A DNA stretch of 64,000 bases from Emydura subglobosa (Eukaryota > Chordata > Testudines > Chelidae): the NCBI GenBank assembly GCA_007922225.1, contig ML679961.1, forward strand, positions 1,656,960 to 1,720,959, written 5' to 3'. The position numbers and the translations under genes were made by a program. Numbering within the stretch: position 1 is the stretch's first letter; the number at the start of each line of letters is the position of its first letter. The notes under the pieces are model-generated. The model was not told the origin of the DNA. It was given only the letters and a program-made list of their open reading frames with translations, and ran no database searches. This document shows positions 24,416 to 35,180 of the stretch, in pieces.

Positions 24416-25137
24416 CATTTCAACCCAGTCTAGTTTTCAACTGCCAGTAGAGTGGTCAGCAATATCTGCCCTGGAGGAGACCACGCGTGCACTGGAATAT
24501 CTAGGCCCTTGTCCATGAGGGACAGAGAACACACACTGCCGAGTCCATGATGGAAGAAGCTATTCCACTCCACTGAAAGCAAACTGTGTGTGCCTGCATG
24601 ATAAGAAGCTTGACATCATGCCAAGTCTTTACACGTCCATGGCAATCTGTGGTCTAACCCGCTGGCTCTCTGGAGTGGCTGGAGCATTGGCAGGTTCCCT
24701 GAGGAAACTTTGCCTTCCCTCTCTCACCATATGTATTGTTTTTCCTGGGGGGAATGAGAGTCAAGTTCTTTTCATTCACCTGTTTACCTCTTCCAAGCAT
24801 TTGGGCATCTTGGTCATGGTGGAGACTCCATTATCAGAGAAGGACATAGAGTTGAGAGTCAGTCACATGTTGATAGCACCATGTGCCAGAGAAAAGAGAG
24901 GGTATTTAACCTTTCATGCCTTCACTTGATGGGAACTTCCTGGTCCGCACTGAAATCCCCTATGTCAACTCTCTGGGACTTGCCTGAGAGTAATCAGTGA
25001 AGCTAGCCCCACTGCCCGCACCAGATCTCAGAAATATATTATAAACAGGGAACAACCAATGGCATGGAAGGTAATTCACAGAGTGATTCAGCAGTCGGAG
25101 GTGTGCGCCCTGGGTAGGTAACTATCCAGATAACTAT
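24416..25137. other. Unassigned sequence
   Basis: No gene is recognised. The frame at 24588-24929 (113 codons) has no motif. Confidence 0.4.
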
Positions 25138-25625
25138 AGTACAAGGGACCTACCGTCAATCAAATGTTGGCCCATCCCCCTGACTTGTCAGGCCTGCCCA
25201 CCTGTCACCCCTTGGGTATTACTTCTGGTATTAAGATGGACACCTGACCAGAAGCCACAGAGTGGCATGTGACTCTTCTAAGAACTCCTTCTACCATCCT
25301 TCACCAATTGGGGTGGGTTTCATCCCTGTAGGACCGCCCCGAGAGAGAATTTGACCAATTGTGAAAAATTCTGGGACAAGTTGACCCATCTGGAAGTGGG
25401 TCGTGTGACCCCTCTGAGAACTCCTCCCACCACCCTCTACGAATTGGAGCAGGTTTCAGACCTGTAAGACCGCCCCAAGAGGGGATTTGACCAAAGAGGG
25501 CATGTGCCAGAGCAGAGTGACCTGCCTGGAAGAGGGATGTGTGACCCTTCTAAGAACTCTCCCTATCGCTATCTACCAATCAGAGCAGCTTTCACCCCGC
25601 TTAGGCCATCCCAGAAGGGAAACAT
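25138..25625 (+). repeat. Polinton terminal inverted repeat, left arm
   Basis: Contains three copies of a 136-bp subunit. The anchor GTGACYCYTCTRAGAACTC falls at 25269, 25405 and 25541, exactly 136 bp apart. Each unit runs ...TGGAAG-GGG--GTGTGACCC... to ...CAATTGG...CAGGTTTCA...GACCGCCCC-AGAGGG-ATTTGACC. A partial fourth unit starts near 25640. Confidence 0.92.
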
Positions 25626-25639
25626 GAATATAGAGTAAC

Positions 25640-26150
25640 CATGTGCCAGCATCCCTTTACCCTGCGGTGGAAGGCAAAGTTCTGCAATTGGCTTTTAAAT
25701 GTGTGTGTATTTTAAAAATGGTTAAAGTTGGTTTTAATGTTTAAATTGTGAGTTAGGCCTATGCAAGACATAGGTATGAGCTTATTGAAATGTAGTTTGT
25801 TGTAAAACTCTTTTTTTTTTTTTTGGTGTTTTTAAAACTACTGGGTTTTTTATTTTGTGCAAAATGTGTTTTTAAATGGTTTTTTAAAAGTTGTTTTTAA
25901 TGTTGAAATTGTTGTTTGGTGAGTCAAAGGAAAGTGACAGCTGAAAAGAAAAATTCACTACCATCAGCAACTGGATGGATGACAATGATGGATGAAGCTC
26001 AGTAAATATATTTGGCTTATTTGTTTGGTTATTTATGCTGTTTTGTATTTTAAGCAAATACATAGGTGTGGGTGAGAAAGATTGTAAAGTTAAATTTTGT
26101 GGTTTTGGTGAATTTTGCTAAATGTTTTACTTGATATTAAATTGGAACAT
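25640..26150. other. T-rich internal spacer of the Polinton relic
   Basis: A poly-T run lies at 25810-25825. A diverged direct repeat, GGTTTTAATGTTTAAATTGTG near 25731 and GTTTTTAATGTTGAAATTGT near 25892, is about 160 bp apart. No coding signal is seen. Confidence 0.5.
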
Positions 26151-26772
26151 ATCTGTTTTCCTAATCAGGCATGGGTAGTTCTCCTGATGATACTGCAGTC
26201 AGAGCTACAGGGATATTTCCAGCAGAACCACCAAAGAACCAGGAATCTGATCTGAAACATTAACAACAACGCCAATGCAAAATAGCAGAAGGGCACAGAT
26301 GAAGCATCGGGACAGGTCAAAGCTCAGATATGTCAAACCCAAAGACAAAATAAAAGACTGGTAAAAAGCAACAATGCAAACACAACTCCAGTTCCTCATT
26401 GGTAGACACCACACCACACCAAACCCTGAGATAACTGTGAGCGAAAACATACATATTCACAAACCTTTAACATGCAGTTTAGGGGTTGTGAATAAAAAAA
26501 CCAAGCTTCTGCGATGTGAGGGCATCTCCTTTATGAAGTACCAGAAAATTATTACGAACTATTCTCTCACCTTAATAGGTTTGGCACAGCTCTTCGGTAT
26601 TCAAAAAAGATTTGGGAAAAATACGACACTTTATTGAGAAAGCTGATGGATGCTGTATTGTCGGGGGTTTCAAAAGAAAGGATGACTGGAAACTACGTAA
26701 AAAATGCAAAAGCTCTTGTGGTTGACTTTGAAAAATACTTCAGTTTTCAAAAGGGTGGTGAGGCATGTGACC
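26151..26772. other. Polinton interior, unassigned decayed sequence
   Basis: Short plus-strand frames (26374-26637) and an antisense frame (26205-26450) are present. Residues such as LLRCEGISFMKYQKIITNYS look coding-like, but I cannot assign them. They may be a remnant of another Polinton gene. Confidence 0.35.
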
Positions 26773-27161
26773 TTCACTGAAAATAGCTTTAAAGGCCTTG
26801 GATAGTTCACCGCCCATCGTGTCTTTTAGGCCTAAGGTCTAGACATATCTGGATAGAACGTCTATCGCTGTTAAGATGTACTTAAAACATTGTTGTGTGT
26901 GGAAAACTGATTCATATCCACCAAATCTGCCTGTCATTTCACATCCACATCTGAAGCCATGTTCTTGTTTCTTTTAAAATGTATTTGATCCGGTCTTCGT
27001 AAAGCATAAGCATTCTGCTCTGAAAGCCAAGATGTTACCTATTGTCTGTTCAAAGTTTTACTCTGCTTTTTGGCCACTTGAAAAAGAGGGTTCACCTCTG
27101 TGAAGCTCCCAGTTGCCCTGGAGGTGTTATATATTTTCTTTAACAGAGATGTCTGTGTAGC
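26773..27161 (-). pseudogene. Polinton-type retroviral-like integrase remnant
   Basis: Integrases of this class join the element's ends to target DNA and belong to the rve (DDE) superfamily. On the minus strand the N-terminal part reads SLLKKIYNTSRATGSF and then LFQVAKKQSKTLNRQ. It continues with a WLSEQNAYALRRP segment, the HFKRNK basic motif and QADLVDMNQFS, whose first aspartate (plus 26925-26927) is the first catalytic residue. The next catalytic region, ILTAIDVLSRYV, has its aspartate codon at plus 26860-26862, but in another frame. Three stop codons (TAG after LNRQ, TGA where the Trp before QADLVDM is expected, TAG after SRYV) and at least one frameshift are visible. The third catalytic residue region is deleted. 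Clear family assignment, no function. Confidence 0.9.
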
Positions 27162-27585
27162 CATGACTGTTACTTGCAATGTCTTTTACTAACAAGAGTA
27201 TGGCAGGGACGTGTTCACATTGACAAATTTAAACAAGTTTCATTAATCGCCCAGTTTAACACATCCTGTGAAAATGGACACCATGACCCCTATCATTAGG
27301 GAGTCCGAGCTGATTCATTCTTCAATTTTGCTCTTTTCTGGATTTGCCTTTCGAGATCTGTGTCTCAGACAAGAGCAAAAACAGCTGATGCATGAAAGAT
27401 TTATTCCCACAGGATTATCAATGTGTAGGTTCTTAAGCCTTCTAGAAAGACATCGTTGAGCTGTTCAGAGATTTTCAGAAAAGAAACAACTGTAACCCGC
27501 ACTGCTTGCCTTTTATTTTTAGGTTTATGCAATCATGAGCCAGTTCCTAACCCCATTATGTCCCATCCTCTACCATCACTAATTA

Positions 27586-27915
27586 TCATTCATTTACCCA
27601 CACAGTGTCTTCTCCATTCACTTTGTCTGCTAATGACTCCCACAAGCGGCGGTCGCCTTCCTGCATGGATATGGACAATGAGAGACCATCATGCTTGTCA
27701 GTCTGCCTCATGATCACTTGGGTTTCAGGGTTGGGTTCTGGCGGATCCATCAATGTCTGGGCCAAAGAGTCCCCCTTGGCCGCTCCCTCCTCCTCAGAAT
27801 TGTCGCTGACATAGTGATTTCTCCACAGGCAGTCAAAGGACCTTGGAGCTAAAACAAATTCTGAAATTCTCATGGGGGTGCTGAAGAAGTCCATGTTTCT
27901 TCTCAGCATTTCCAC
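27586..27915 (-). CDS. Unidentified 109-codon ORF inside the Polinton relic
   Basis: An open frame lies between the right terminal repeat and the integrase remnant, on the same strand as the integrase. The protein is acidic in its middle (DNSEEEGAAKGD) and has no cysteine cluster, signal peptide or membrane segment that I can see. Its start region (FSTPMRISEFVLAPRSFDCL) looks more like coding text than the surroundings. A second frame on the same strand (28045-27833) enters from the terminal repeat and overlaps it, so the two may be a frameshifted single gene. I do not recognise the family. It may be a Polinton accessory gene or a chance frame. Confidence 0.4.
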   Translation of the reverse strand: MEMLRRNMDFFSTPMRISEFVLAPRSFDCLWRNHYVSDNSEEEGAAKGDSLAQTLMDPPEPNPETQVIMRQTDKHDGLSLSISMQEGDRRLWESLADKVNGEDTVWVNE

Positions 27916-28071
27916 AGTTTTTGAAACACGCTTTCTTGAAATGAGATGGGCTCTTCCGTGTGGTGCTGGGACTTCTGGGTGTGGTGCTGCCGGTCAGCCA
28001 ACCATCGAGCTCTAGAGATTGGCTGGGATTCTGGCTTAAACTCACGTGCTACACTTATTCCAATTGGTACA

Positions 28072-28572
28072 GGTTTTCCTTCTGGGACAGTCTAAGGGGG
28101 CTGAAACCTGTCCGATTGGTAGAAGGCGGTGGGGGGAGATTCTTAGAGGGGTCACACGGCTCTCTTCCAGGCAGGTCACTCCACCATGACACATGCTTTA
28201 TTTGGTCAAATCCCCTCTCGGGGTGGTTCTATGGGTCTGAAACCCACTCCAATTGGTAGAAGGCGGTAGGATGAATTCTCAGAGGGGTCACACAACCCTC
28301 TTACAATTGAGTCTCTCTGTCCCAGAACCTACCCCCAGTTGGTCAAATCTGCTCTCAGGAAGTTCTATGGGGAAGACACCCATCCTGATTTGTGGAGGGT
28401 GGCGGGAGGAGTTCTTAGCAAGGTCACATGCCACTCTCTTGCTTCTGGTCAGGTGTCTATCTTGATATCAGAAATAATACCCCAGGGGGTGGGTCTTAAG
28501 GTGACAGGTAGGTGGGGCCTGATGGTTCAGGGGGTGGGGCCCATATTTGATTGATGGTAGGTCCCTTGTACT
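28072..28572 (-). repeat. Polinton terminal inverted repeat, right arm
   Basis: This is the reverse complement of the left arm. The complementary anchor GGTCACAY occurs with its GTCAC at 28151, 28287 and 28423, again exactly 136 bp apart. The outermost 17 bp match the left arm with about one mismatch. Confidence 0.92.
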
Positions 28573-29850
28573 ACTAAACAATTAACTCTGTTTTGCTGCC
28601 AAGGTAAACCAACATTACTTCCACTTACGGTATCTCAGAATGGGTGCCACATCTGACAGGCGATTCAACTTTGTGATCCCAGAATATTTTTAGGGGATAC
28701 CTTATTCTGAAAACCAGACTCTTGACTTTTATCTGAATGGGAGCAAATCAAAGGATATTGGAGCTACTGCCTTCCTCTCAGAGGCAGGGAGGACATAGTG
28801 TTAAAAAAGAGGACATGAAATCTATTGGAGGAGAACAGCCCTGCACTTCTACATGCACATAAAACTTGCTCATTGATTTACCTTCTCTTGGATATTCTCT
28901 TGGATATTGGATATTCTCTTGGATATTGAGCCTGTCTCCTATATCTCAGAAACAAAATGAACACGTCTGTAGCCAATTAGGCTCATCTGAATAGCTAACT
29001 CTCTAGCTCTGTATGATCTCGAAAACAAATCATCTAAATCGCTTGCTCATTAAGAGACACCTTGCTCTCAGATGCAAAGAAACACACCGTCAGGAAAACC
29101 AGCTGAATTTAAACTAAACAAAGAGAAAGTGTCGGCTCTTCTCCCCCAGTGACAGCATTGGGATGCTGGAGGAAGGAGGTCTATGAGCATCGGGGGGGTG
29201 TGTGGATGGCTCAGACTCTCTTCCACTACATCCACACATCCAACATCAAGATCTCTAGAGAGACACTGGTTCAGCTCTACTACCACCCACTTTCTGTCAA
29301 GAGAACGTTTTCCTGGGGAGGTCTCAAGTGGCCATTTTCCCTTTAGCTTCTTCCCCATTCTTCTGAATGGCAAAATCTCTGCCCTGCCTCAATTTAATAT
29401 ACTGGCTTGTGTTCAAGCTTCAATTTAGTCACTTTCTTTAAATAATCTGTTGGGTATCGTTTAAGAGAGAGCTTTACATGATTGCTTTGATAGCCAAAGC
29501 GAACAGCCCAGTGTTCCTACATTAAAAGACCATTCGTGATTAGGGATGGTAGAAATGGAGTAACTTGGGCTTATTGAAAGCTTTTTAAATTTTGAGTTGC
29601 ACTGAACTGTATTGAGTTCCATGCAGTGTGTTTTCTCTTAAGGTCAGCGATTATTTTCAAGGGAAATTCAATACAAAACATGCTGAGTAACGTTGCTAGC
29701 AATGGTGTGGGAAGCCTATGCTGTGCAAATAATCAAGGTTCTTTGAAAGTAAGACTTGCCATGGTTCTATGGCTATGAAGAGAGTAAAATACAAAAGACT
29801 TAGGAGGGGCCCAGCACACACATTTTTCAAGGTTGAAACTTAAAGGTTTT
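28573..29850. other. Unassigned; short tandem repeat at 28884-28926
   Basis: Three imperfect copies of TTCTCTTGGATATTG stand in tandem at 28884-28926. The 101-codon minus frame at 29068-29373 is motif-free. No gene is recognised. Confidence 0.45.
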
Positions 29851-29854
29851 TCAA

Positions 29855-29945
29855 GTGATTGGGCATAATGCAGTAATTACTGTGAGGAATGTTGTGGCCT
29901 GTCTTATGCAGGAGGTCAGACTAGATGAATCTATGAAGGTAAAGT
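29855..29945 (+). mobile_element. CR1-type 3' tail fragment
   Basis: GTTGTGGCCTGTCTTATGCA followed by GGAGGTCAGACTAGATGAAT and CTATGAA is the end of a CR1/L3 3' UTR. Confidence 0.7.
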
Positions 29946-32047
29946 TTCTTGAATGCTGTGACCCAAGACTCCCTCAGTGCCAACTGGCAAAGGCTTCATT
30001 GCTGGTGATAGTAACTCCTAACAGGTCTGATAAACTTACTATACCTAACACACCGTTTACATGATATTTATGCATAAATTGTATCTTCTCCGGTATCATG
30101 TGACAGCTGGCATCATGCAGGTCTGTTAATAGTGATCTGAAATGTATGTACTAATGATATTTAAAGCATTATGTATATCAGCTAAAAAGGTGTTTTAAAC
30201 TAGGTAACATGGCAGAGTTGACAAGCAGGCTTTCTGCCTGACAAAGCATGTTTATTCACTTCTCCCTGTCTCTGCCATAAACTAGCATTGAAAGTCGAAC
30301 ACAATGGAAACTACATTTCATTCCAAGTCAACAAGAGGATGTGAAGGTGTAGTTAGGTGGTGTAGCCTCCCTCCGAGCCAGAGGGGGAGGAACCACCGTC
30401 CTTACCCAAGTGGGTGGAGACAGACCATAAAAGGAACATGGGCTACATCTGCAGCTATCTAACCACAGACATAAAATGTACATGACATAAAAGACATAAA
30501 AGGAGACAGACATAAAAGGCACATGGGCTACATCCGCAGATATCTAACCACAAAAGGGCCATGGTAACGAATTGACGTATATGATAATTTGAGATCGTTG
30601 ATATATTAACCTATAGAAGTACACTCCAACATTAGTAAGGTGAGGAAATACAAATAAGGAAAAGGGGAAAATCCCCTACTGAATATGCATCAAACATAAA
30701 AGCGTCAGCGTATCATATTATAAAAATTACATCCCAGCCTTAGGGCAGTAGAAGAGAGAGATGTAGTCCTTGGGAGGTGCTAGAGGAAGATGATGGCTAA
30801 CATTTCAGATTATTCTACAAGGGATGGTTTGAGTATATGGATGTGCAGATGCACATTCTATAGTGTCTCTATCTATTTTACTGAGGTTGGTGTATTTCTG
30901 ACCATGCTAAATGTATTATTAACTATTTGTAACTGTAAAAAAGTTCCGATAGTATGAGTGTTGTAACTGTGCACATTGGGGTTCCCAACTATATAATTTA
31001 AATAATACTGGGCCTGATCTTGGGCTGAGAACCTCTCAAAGTGATAACTGGGGATTAAGTAATATATACATTCATAAGCTATAAATCAGGCTACAGTCTG
31101 ATCCTTACCCACAGAACCATAATAGACTTCCTCTCCATATTTCAGTTCTTGCATGGTGGCTAACTCTCTCTTCCTCCAGAATACCCTGATACTCAGATGT
31201 ATGCCAACATTCACATCTGACATTCAATCACAGGGCCCCGAACACCCTCTAACAACTTGTTTTATAAGATGATATTTAGGGCAGTTTTAATCGGGGACAC
31301 TTTCTTTCTAATTCCTTCTTTGGGTGGTCTTCCTCATACACTCAGGCATGCACACAGCTACACTTTCATGCCCTAAAATTTAAGGATATAAAAAGGCTGG
31401 GATGTCTTCCAGCTCATTAAAACAAAACAAATATAGAAAAGAGGAAAAATAAGAGGCTTGAGATAACAGGGGGTCCTTGAACTCTTCAGGTCTCGCAGTT
31501 CTCTGGCCTGTTGTGGGGTAGGAGTGGGAGCTGGACGGTGGTGCTACTGGAAGAGTGCTTGTCACTAGCAGACCTCCTTTGGGTGCAAAGAAAGACTGGC
31601 TAAGGGCTGGAGTGGCCCGGTTGTTGTTGCTGTAACTTCCTCTCCCAAGGGATTATGGAACGTCCATCTCCCCTCAGGTGGCTGTTGACCTGAAAGGTGA
31701 GGCTTCTCAGGTTTACCTTTGATGCTTATTGTTTGTAATCTTTACTTACTCACCTTCCAACATCTCCCTTCAAGACCTTCAGACAAATCAAATCTGAGGC
31801 TTCCTCAGAGAAATGTAGCCAATGGTCCAATCCGTTCGGAATTAGATCATCCTTTGCTAGCATCAGTGTTGGTGAAAGTTACGGTTAAGCCAACAATTGT
31901 AATAATATTCGATGTTCTACAATTCACAGAGACAGTAAGGCTGTGATTTCCACCACCCACCCAGATATAACAAACGCAGAACACAAGACCACGTCTGCGG
32001 AAGTTGACATGGCCTTATACTGGTGAAAAGGTGGTGAGAGGACATTA
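29946..32047. other. Mostly unassigned; 86-bp direct duplication at 30416-30560
   Basis: GGAGACAGACCATAAAAGGA... recurs at 30502 after 86 bp, with shared text (ACATGGGCTACATC-GCAG-TATCTAACCACA). The preceding 30330-30410 text is repeat-like. A TATA-like GGATATAAAAAGG occurs at about 31383. No gene is recognised. Confidence 0.4.
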
Positions 32048-32322
32048 CAGCTCTGTCTACACTACAATAAAAGACCTACAGCACCGAGTCTCAGAGTCCA
32101 GACTAAGTGACCCAGGCTCGTAGATCTTAGACTGCAGGACTAAAAATTGCAGTGTAGACTTCTAGTCTCGGGCTGGAGCCTCAGGATCTCACAGTTTGGC
32201 CTCCAGCCCAAACCTGGACGTGTGCATTGCAATTTTTAGACCTGCAGCCTGAGTCATCTGACCTGGGCCAGTCACGGCCCTGCTGTGGGTCTGTTATTGC
32301 AGTGTAGACTTACCCAGAGTTG
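32048..32322. mobile_element. Palindromic MITE-like DNA element
   Basis: The 275-bp unit is close to one long inverted repeat. The left arm starts CAGCTCTGTCTACACTACAA and continues through GGACTAAAAATTGCAGTGTA. The right arm complements this (CAACTCTGGGTAAGTCTACA and GGTCTAAAAATTGCAATGCA). The CAG-type end suggests a hAT-like origin. No 8-bp target duplication can be read, and no transposase is encoded. Confidence 0.75.
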
Positions 32323-33644
32323 TCAGTTTAAGGAAAGTTCACCCCCAAATCCTAATCAAAATAACTGATCCAAAAGACCCTAGCAAGAACCAGCCACTCA
32401 ACATTCCCCCATCATCAACATTAACAATAAACGTGGACATCTTATGACAAATGGCTTCATTCTTCTCTCATACAAGACCATTAACGGTAGCTTTTGTACT
32501 CTAAAACTGGGCTGCAAGTCAAACATCTTATCTTTGGAAAATGTCACCTTGACAGAGAAATGTTAGTGACCTGGGTTTCATCTTAAGCTTATCTTAATGG
32601 AGAAAAAGGTTATGCTTCCATGGTACAAATGATACCCTGATGTGACATTTTGAAGAGGACAGGTAGTTTCTGAAAGAATATTCCTCATTGCTTTCATGTT
32701 TACATTAAAGCTCCCCACCTTTCAAGACCATATCCATAGGGTGGAGGGTTATTTAAAATATTGACAACAGCTCTGTTTAAAACCACTGTTCATCACACGT
32801 GAGGGGGCTGGAGCTGGGTTTCACTACGTGAAACGCTTACAATCCAGGGCAGATGGATGCTGGGGGGAAAAAAAGAGTCAAACGAGTTTTCATATCTTCA
32901 TCTCTTGAGCTGGAGGGTTATCCTGTGCCTTTGTCTCTTGCAAGACTCTGGATCCTGTGAGGGAGTCTGTCTAGCAGAGTGCAGCTTCATTAGTCAGCTG
33001 ATGTAGTATTCTGGAAGAACCATGTTTTGTACTGATGAGATTAATTGACTATAATGTTACATGCCTTGCAGTTCAACTTTCCAGGTAGTGTAATTTCCCT
33101 AAGATCAGCAGAAACTGTGCATCTGGTGGCCCAGGAAAATATGACATCTTTTTGGAAACAAAATACCCAGGGATACCAACGCCTGAGACAAAACTGATGC
33201 ATTTGCAATGCAGTTTGTCTGCTGTTTGCTGGAAGAAAGTGATGTGCTGTACTTTTTCCAGCGTTCTTTCTCCTCTCAGTAGACTCTCTCTGTGTCTCTC
33301 CTTCTTTCATTATTTCTAACTGCCTCAAAACGTCCTCTTTGGTAAACAGTGTTTTATTAGAAGCTGAATATTTAATGATGGAAATAATAATGAATTAAGC
33401 AAATTTCAGGGCAAGAAATTCAAAGCTTGGCAGGATGCCTTTCTAACTCAGAGCCACCACTGCTGGGTGCTGTGTATATACAAATCACAGTTTTAGGAGG
33501 ATATTCACATCTACTCCAGAGAGGCGCAGGAAATGAAAATTTCCACCTGCACCTTCAGGTACTTCTGCATCTGTAAGAGATTTCAGCATCAGCAAAAGAG
33601 CATTTCTGGAACTGAGCAGTCATCTCCTGTGAAACTGGATTGTT
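32323..33644. other. Unassigned sequence
   Basis: No gene is recognised. The 95-codon minus frame at 33041-33328 has no motif. Confidence 0.45.
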
Positions 33645-34592
33645 ATACAACAGTGTGATGTTTATTAATGAGCTGAAAAAGGAGCTGAGCAGTGTGATGT
33701 GAATCTCTGCAGATGACACAAAGTTATTTAGGTTCATCAAAATCTAAGAAGACAGAGGAAGTTCAGAGGGACTGAGCAAAGTGGGCAGCCTTGATGACAG
33801 ACAAAATGCAGTGTTGAAAAATGCAAAATGCAGGGAATAACTTGACCGTTTCTGACACATTGCTGGGTTCTAAATGAAATGCAATCCCTCTGATGAAAAA
33901 GATCTGGCTGTGACTGTGGACGGTTCAATAGAGAGCTCTTCTCAAATTGCCGCAGTGATCAAAAACCAACAAAAAGTTAGGATGTATACAGGAAAATAAC
34001 ACTGAAAATATGATAACGCTATGAACTTATCACTCAATTCATGCTGTTCAGTAAGTCAGTGGAACTCCCTCACCACTGCTGGAATATTTTGTCAAGTTCT
34101 GGTGCCCACAATTCAAGAAAGATGTTTATAAATTGTAGAGGGTTCAGAGAAGAGCTGTGAGAATGACTAAAGGATTGGAGAATCTGTTTTACAGTGATAG
34201 AATCAAAGAGCTCAACCTATTTAATTTCACAAAGAGAATGTTGAGGGATGACTGGACTGCAGTCAATAAGTACCTACGTTAGGAACACACATTTAATAAT
34301 ATGAGAAAGGTAGAACATGGTCCAATGGCTAGGAGTTGAAGCCAGACAAATTCAGACTGGAAATAAGGCATGCCTTTTTAATGGTGAGAATAATTAACCA
34401 ATGGAACAATTTACCAAGGGTCATGGTGGATTCTTCATCCCTGACAATTTTTACATCAAGTTTGGATGTTTTTCTACAAAGATTTACTCAAGGAATTATT
34501 TGGGGAGTTCTATGAGCTGTGCGATACAGAAGGTCAGAGTAGATGATCACAATGCTCTCTTAGGGTTTTACAATCTATTTATCTATTAATAC
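33645..34592 (+). mobile_element. Old CR1/L3-type LINE relic
   Basis: The plus strand starts with ORF2 text INELKKELSS then ISADDTKLF (motif C with ADD). It continues with CR1-like thumb residues, for example the equivalents of FWxPxFKKDVxKL and VQRRAVRMTKGLENL..RIKELNLFN. The end is a 3' UTR with GTCAGAGTAGATGATCACAA. Frames are broken throughout. It is much more diverged than the CR1 copies at 48-59 kb. Confidence 0.82.
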
Positions 34593-34599
34593 CTTATTC

Positions 34600-35180
34600 A
34601 CTTCTAGTCATCCCATCTCAATTAGAAAGTGATAAAAAGTGAAGGAGGCACCAGATGGGTGATGAAAATGGAATGACTTCTATATATAAGGACATATTCA
34701 AAGACTGCAACGGAGTCATTTAAAGAGGTGTCATGGACATAAAGATGAGGACTGGTGTTCAGTAGGTAAATCAGTTAAATCAATTTCATATTTTATGACA
34801 CTAAAAGTCAGCAACTTTAAACTCACAGATTGAGAAACTTCTCTTACATAATTAAAATTAACCTGGGGAACTCATTGCCATAAGACATTATCAATGGCAA
34901 GGATTTAAACAGGTATAAAACATTTACATGGATAACAAGAATATCTATAGTCACTTTACAGAGGAAATTGGGGTTTATTTAGAAGAAAAATAAAGCCTTC
35001 TGCATCAGAGCATAAACCAATGCTAACCGTGAGACGAAACTTGCTGTAGGGCAAGAGTATTCCATAATAGTCCACTGGAGGGATTCTTGCACCTTCCTCT
35101 AATGCATCTGATTCTGGCCACATGAAACTAGACTAGAACGACCTGGGGTGTGAGCCATCTTGGTAATTCCTACAAATTGT
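34600..35180 (+). mobile_element. L3/CR1 3' UTR fragment
   Basis: It holds the module AACTCATTGCCATAAGACAT ... ACATGGATAACAAGAATATC ... GCATCAGAGCATAAACCAAT ... CTCTAATGCATCTGATTCTG and ends near GGTAATTCCTACAAATTG. This is the typical L3/CR1 tail order. It is separate from the relic immediately upstream, which has its own 3' end. Confidence 0.75.

Larger units (their letters stand above)
25138..28572 (-). mobile_element. Polinton/Maverick (adintovirus-like) deletion derivative
   Basis: Two long terminal inverted repeats (25138-25625 and 28072-28572) begin and end AGTACAAGGGACCTACC / complement, matching the 5'-AG...CT-3' termini of Polintons. Between them, on the minus strand, lies a broken Polinton-type integrase (26773-27161). 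Autonomous Polintons are usually 15-20 kb with DNA polymerase B, ATPase, protease and capsid genes. Here only 3.4 kb is left and none of those genes is visible, so this is a dead internal-deletion derivative. The 6 bp outside each end (AACTAT left, ACTAAA right) do not form a clean target duplication. Confidence 0.87.

Noticed and set aside
25138..28572. Possibility that the inverted arms are a CRISPR array or satellite
   Set aside because: The subunits are inside inverted arms with AG...CT ends around an integrase relic. The spacing is constant without unique spacers, and the genome is eukaryotic.
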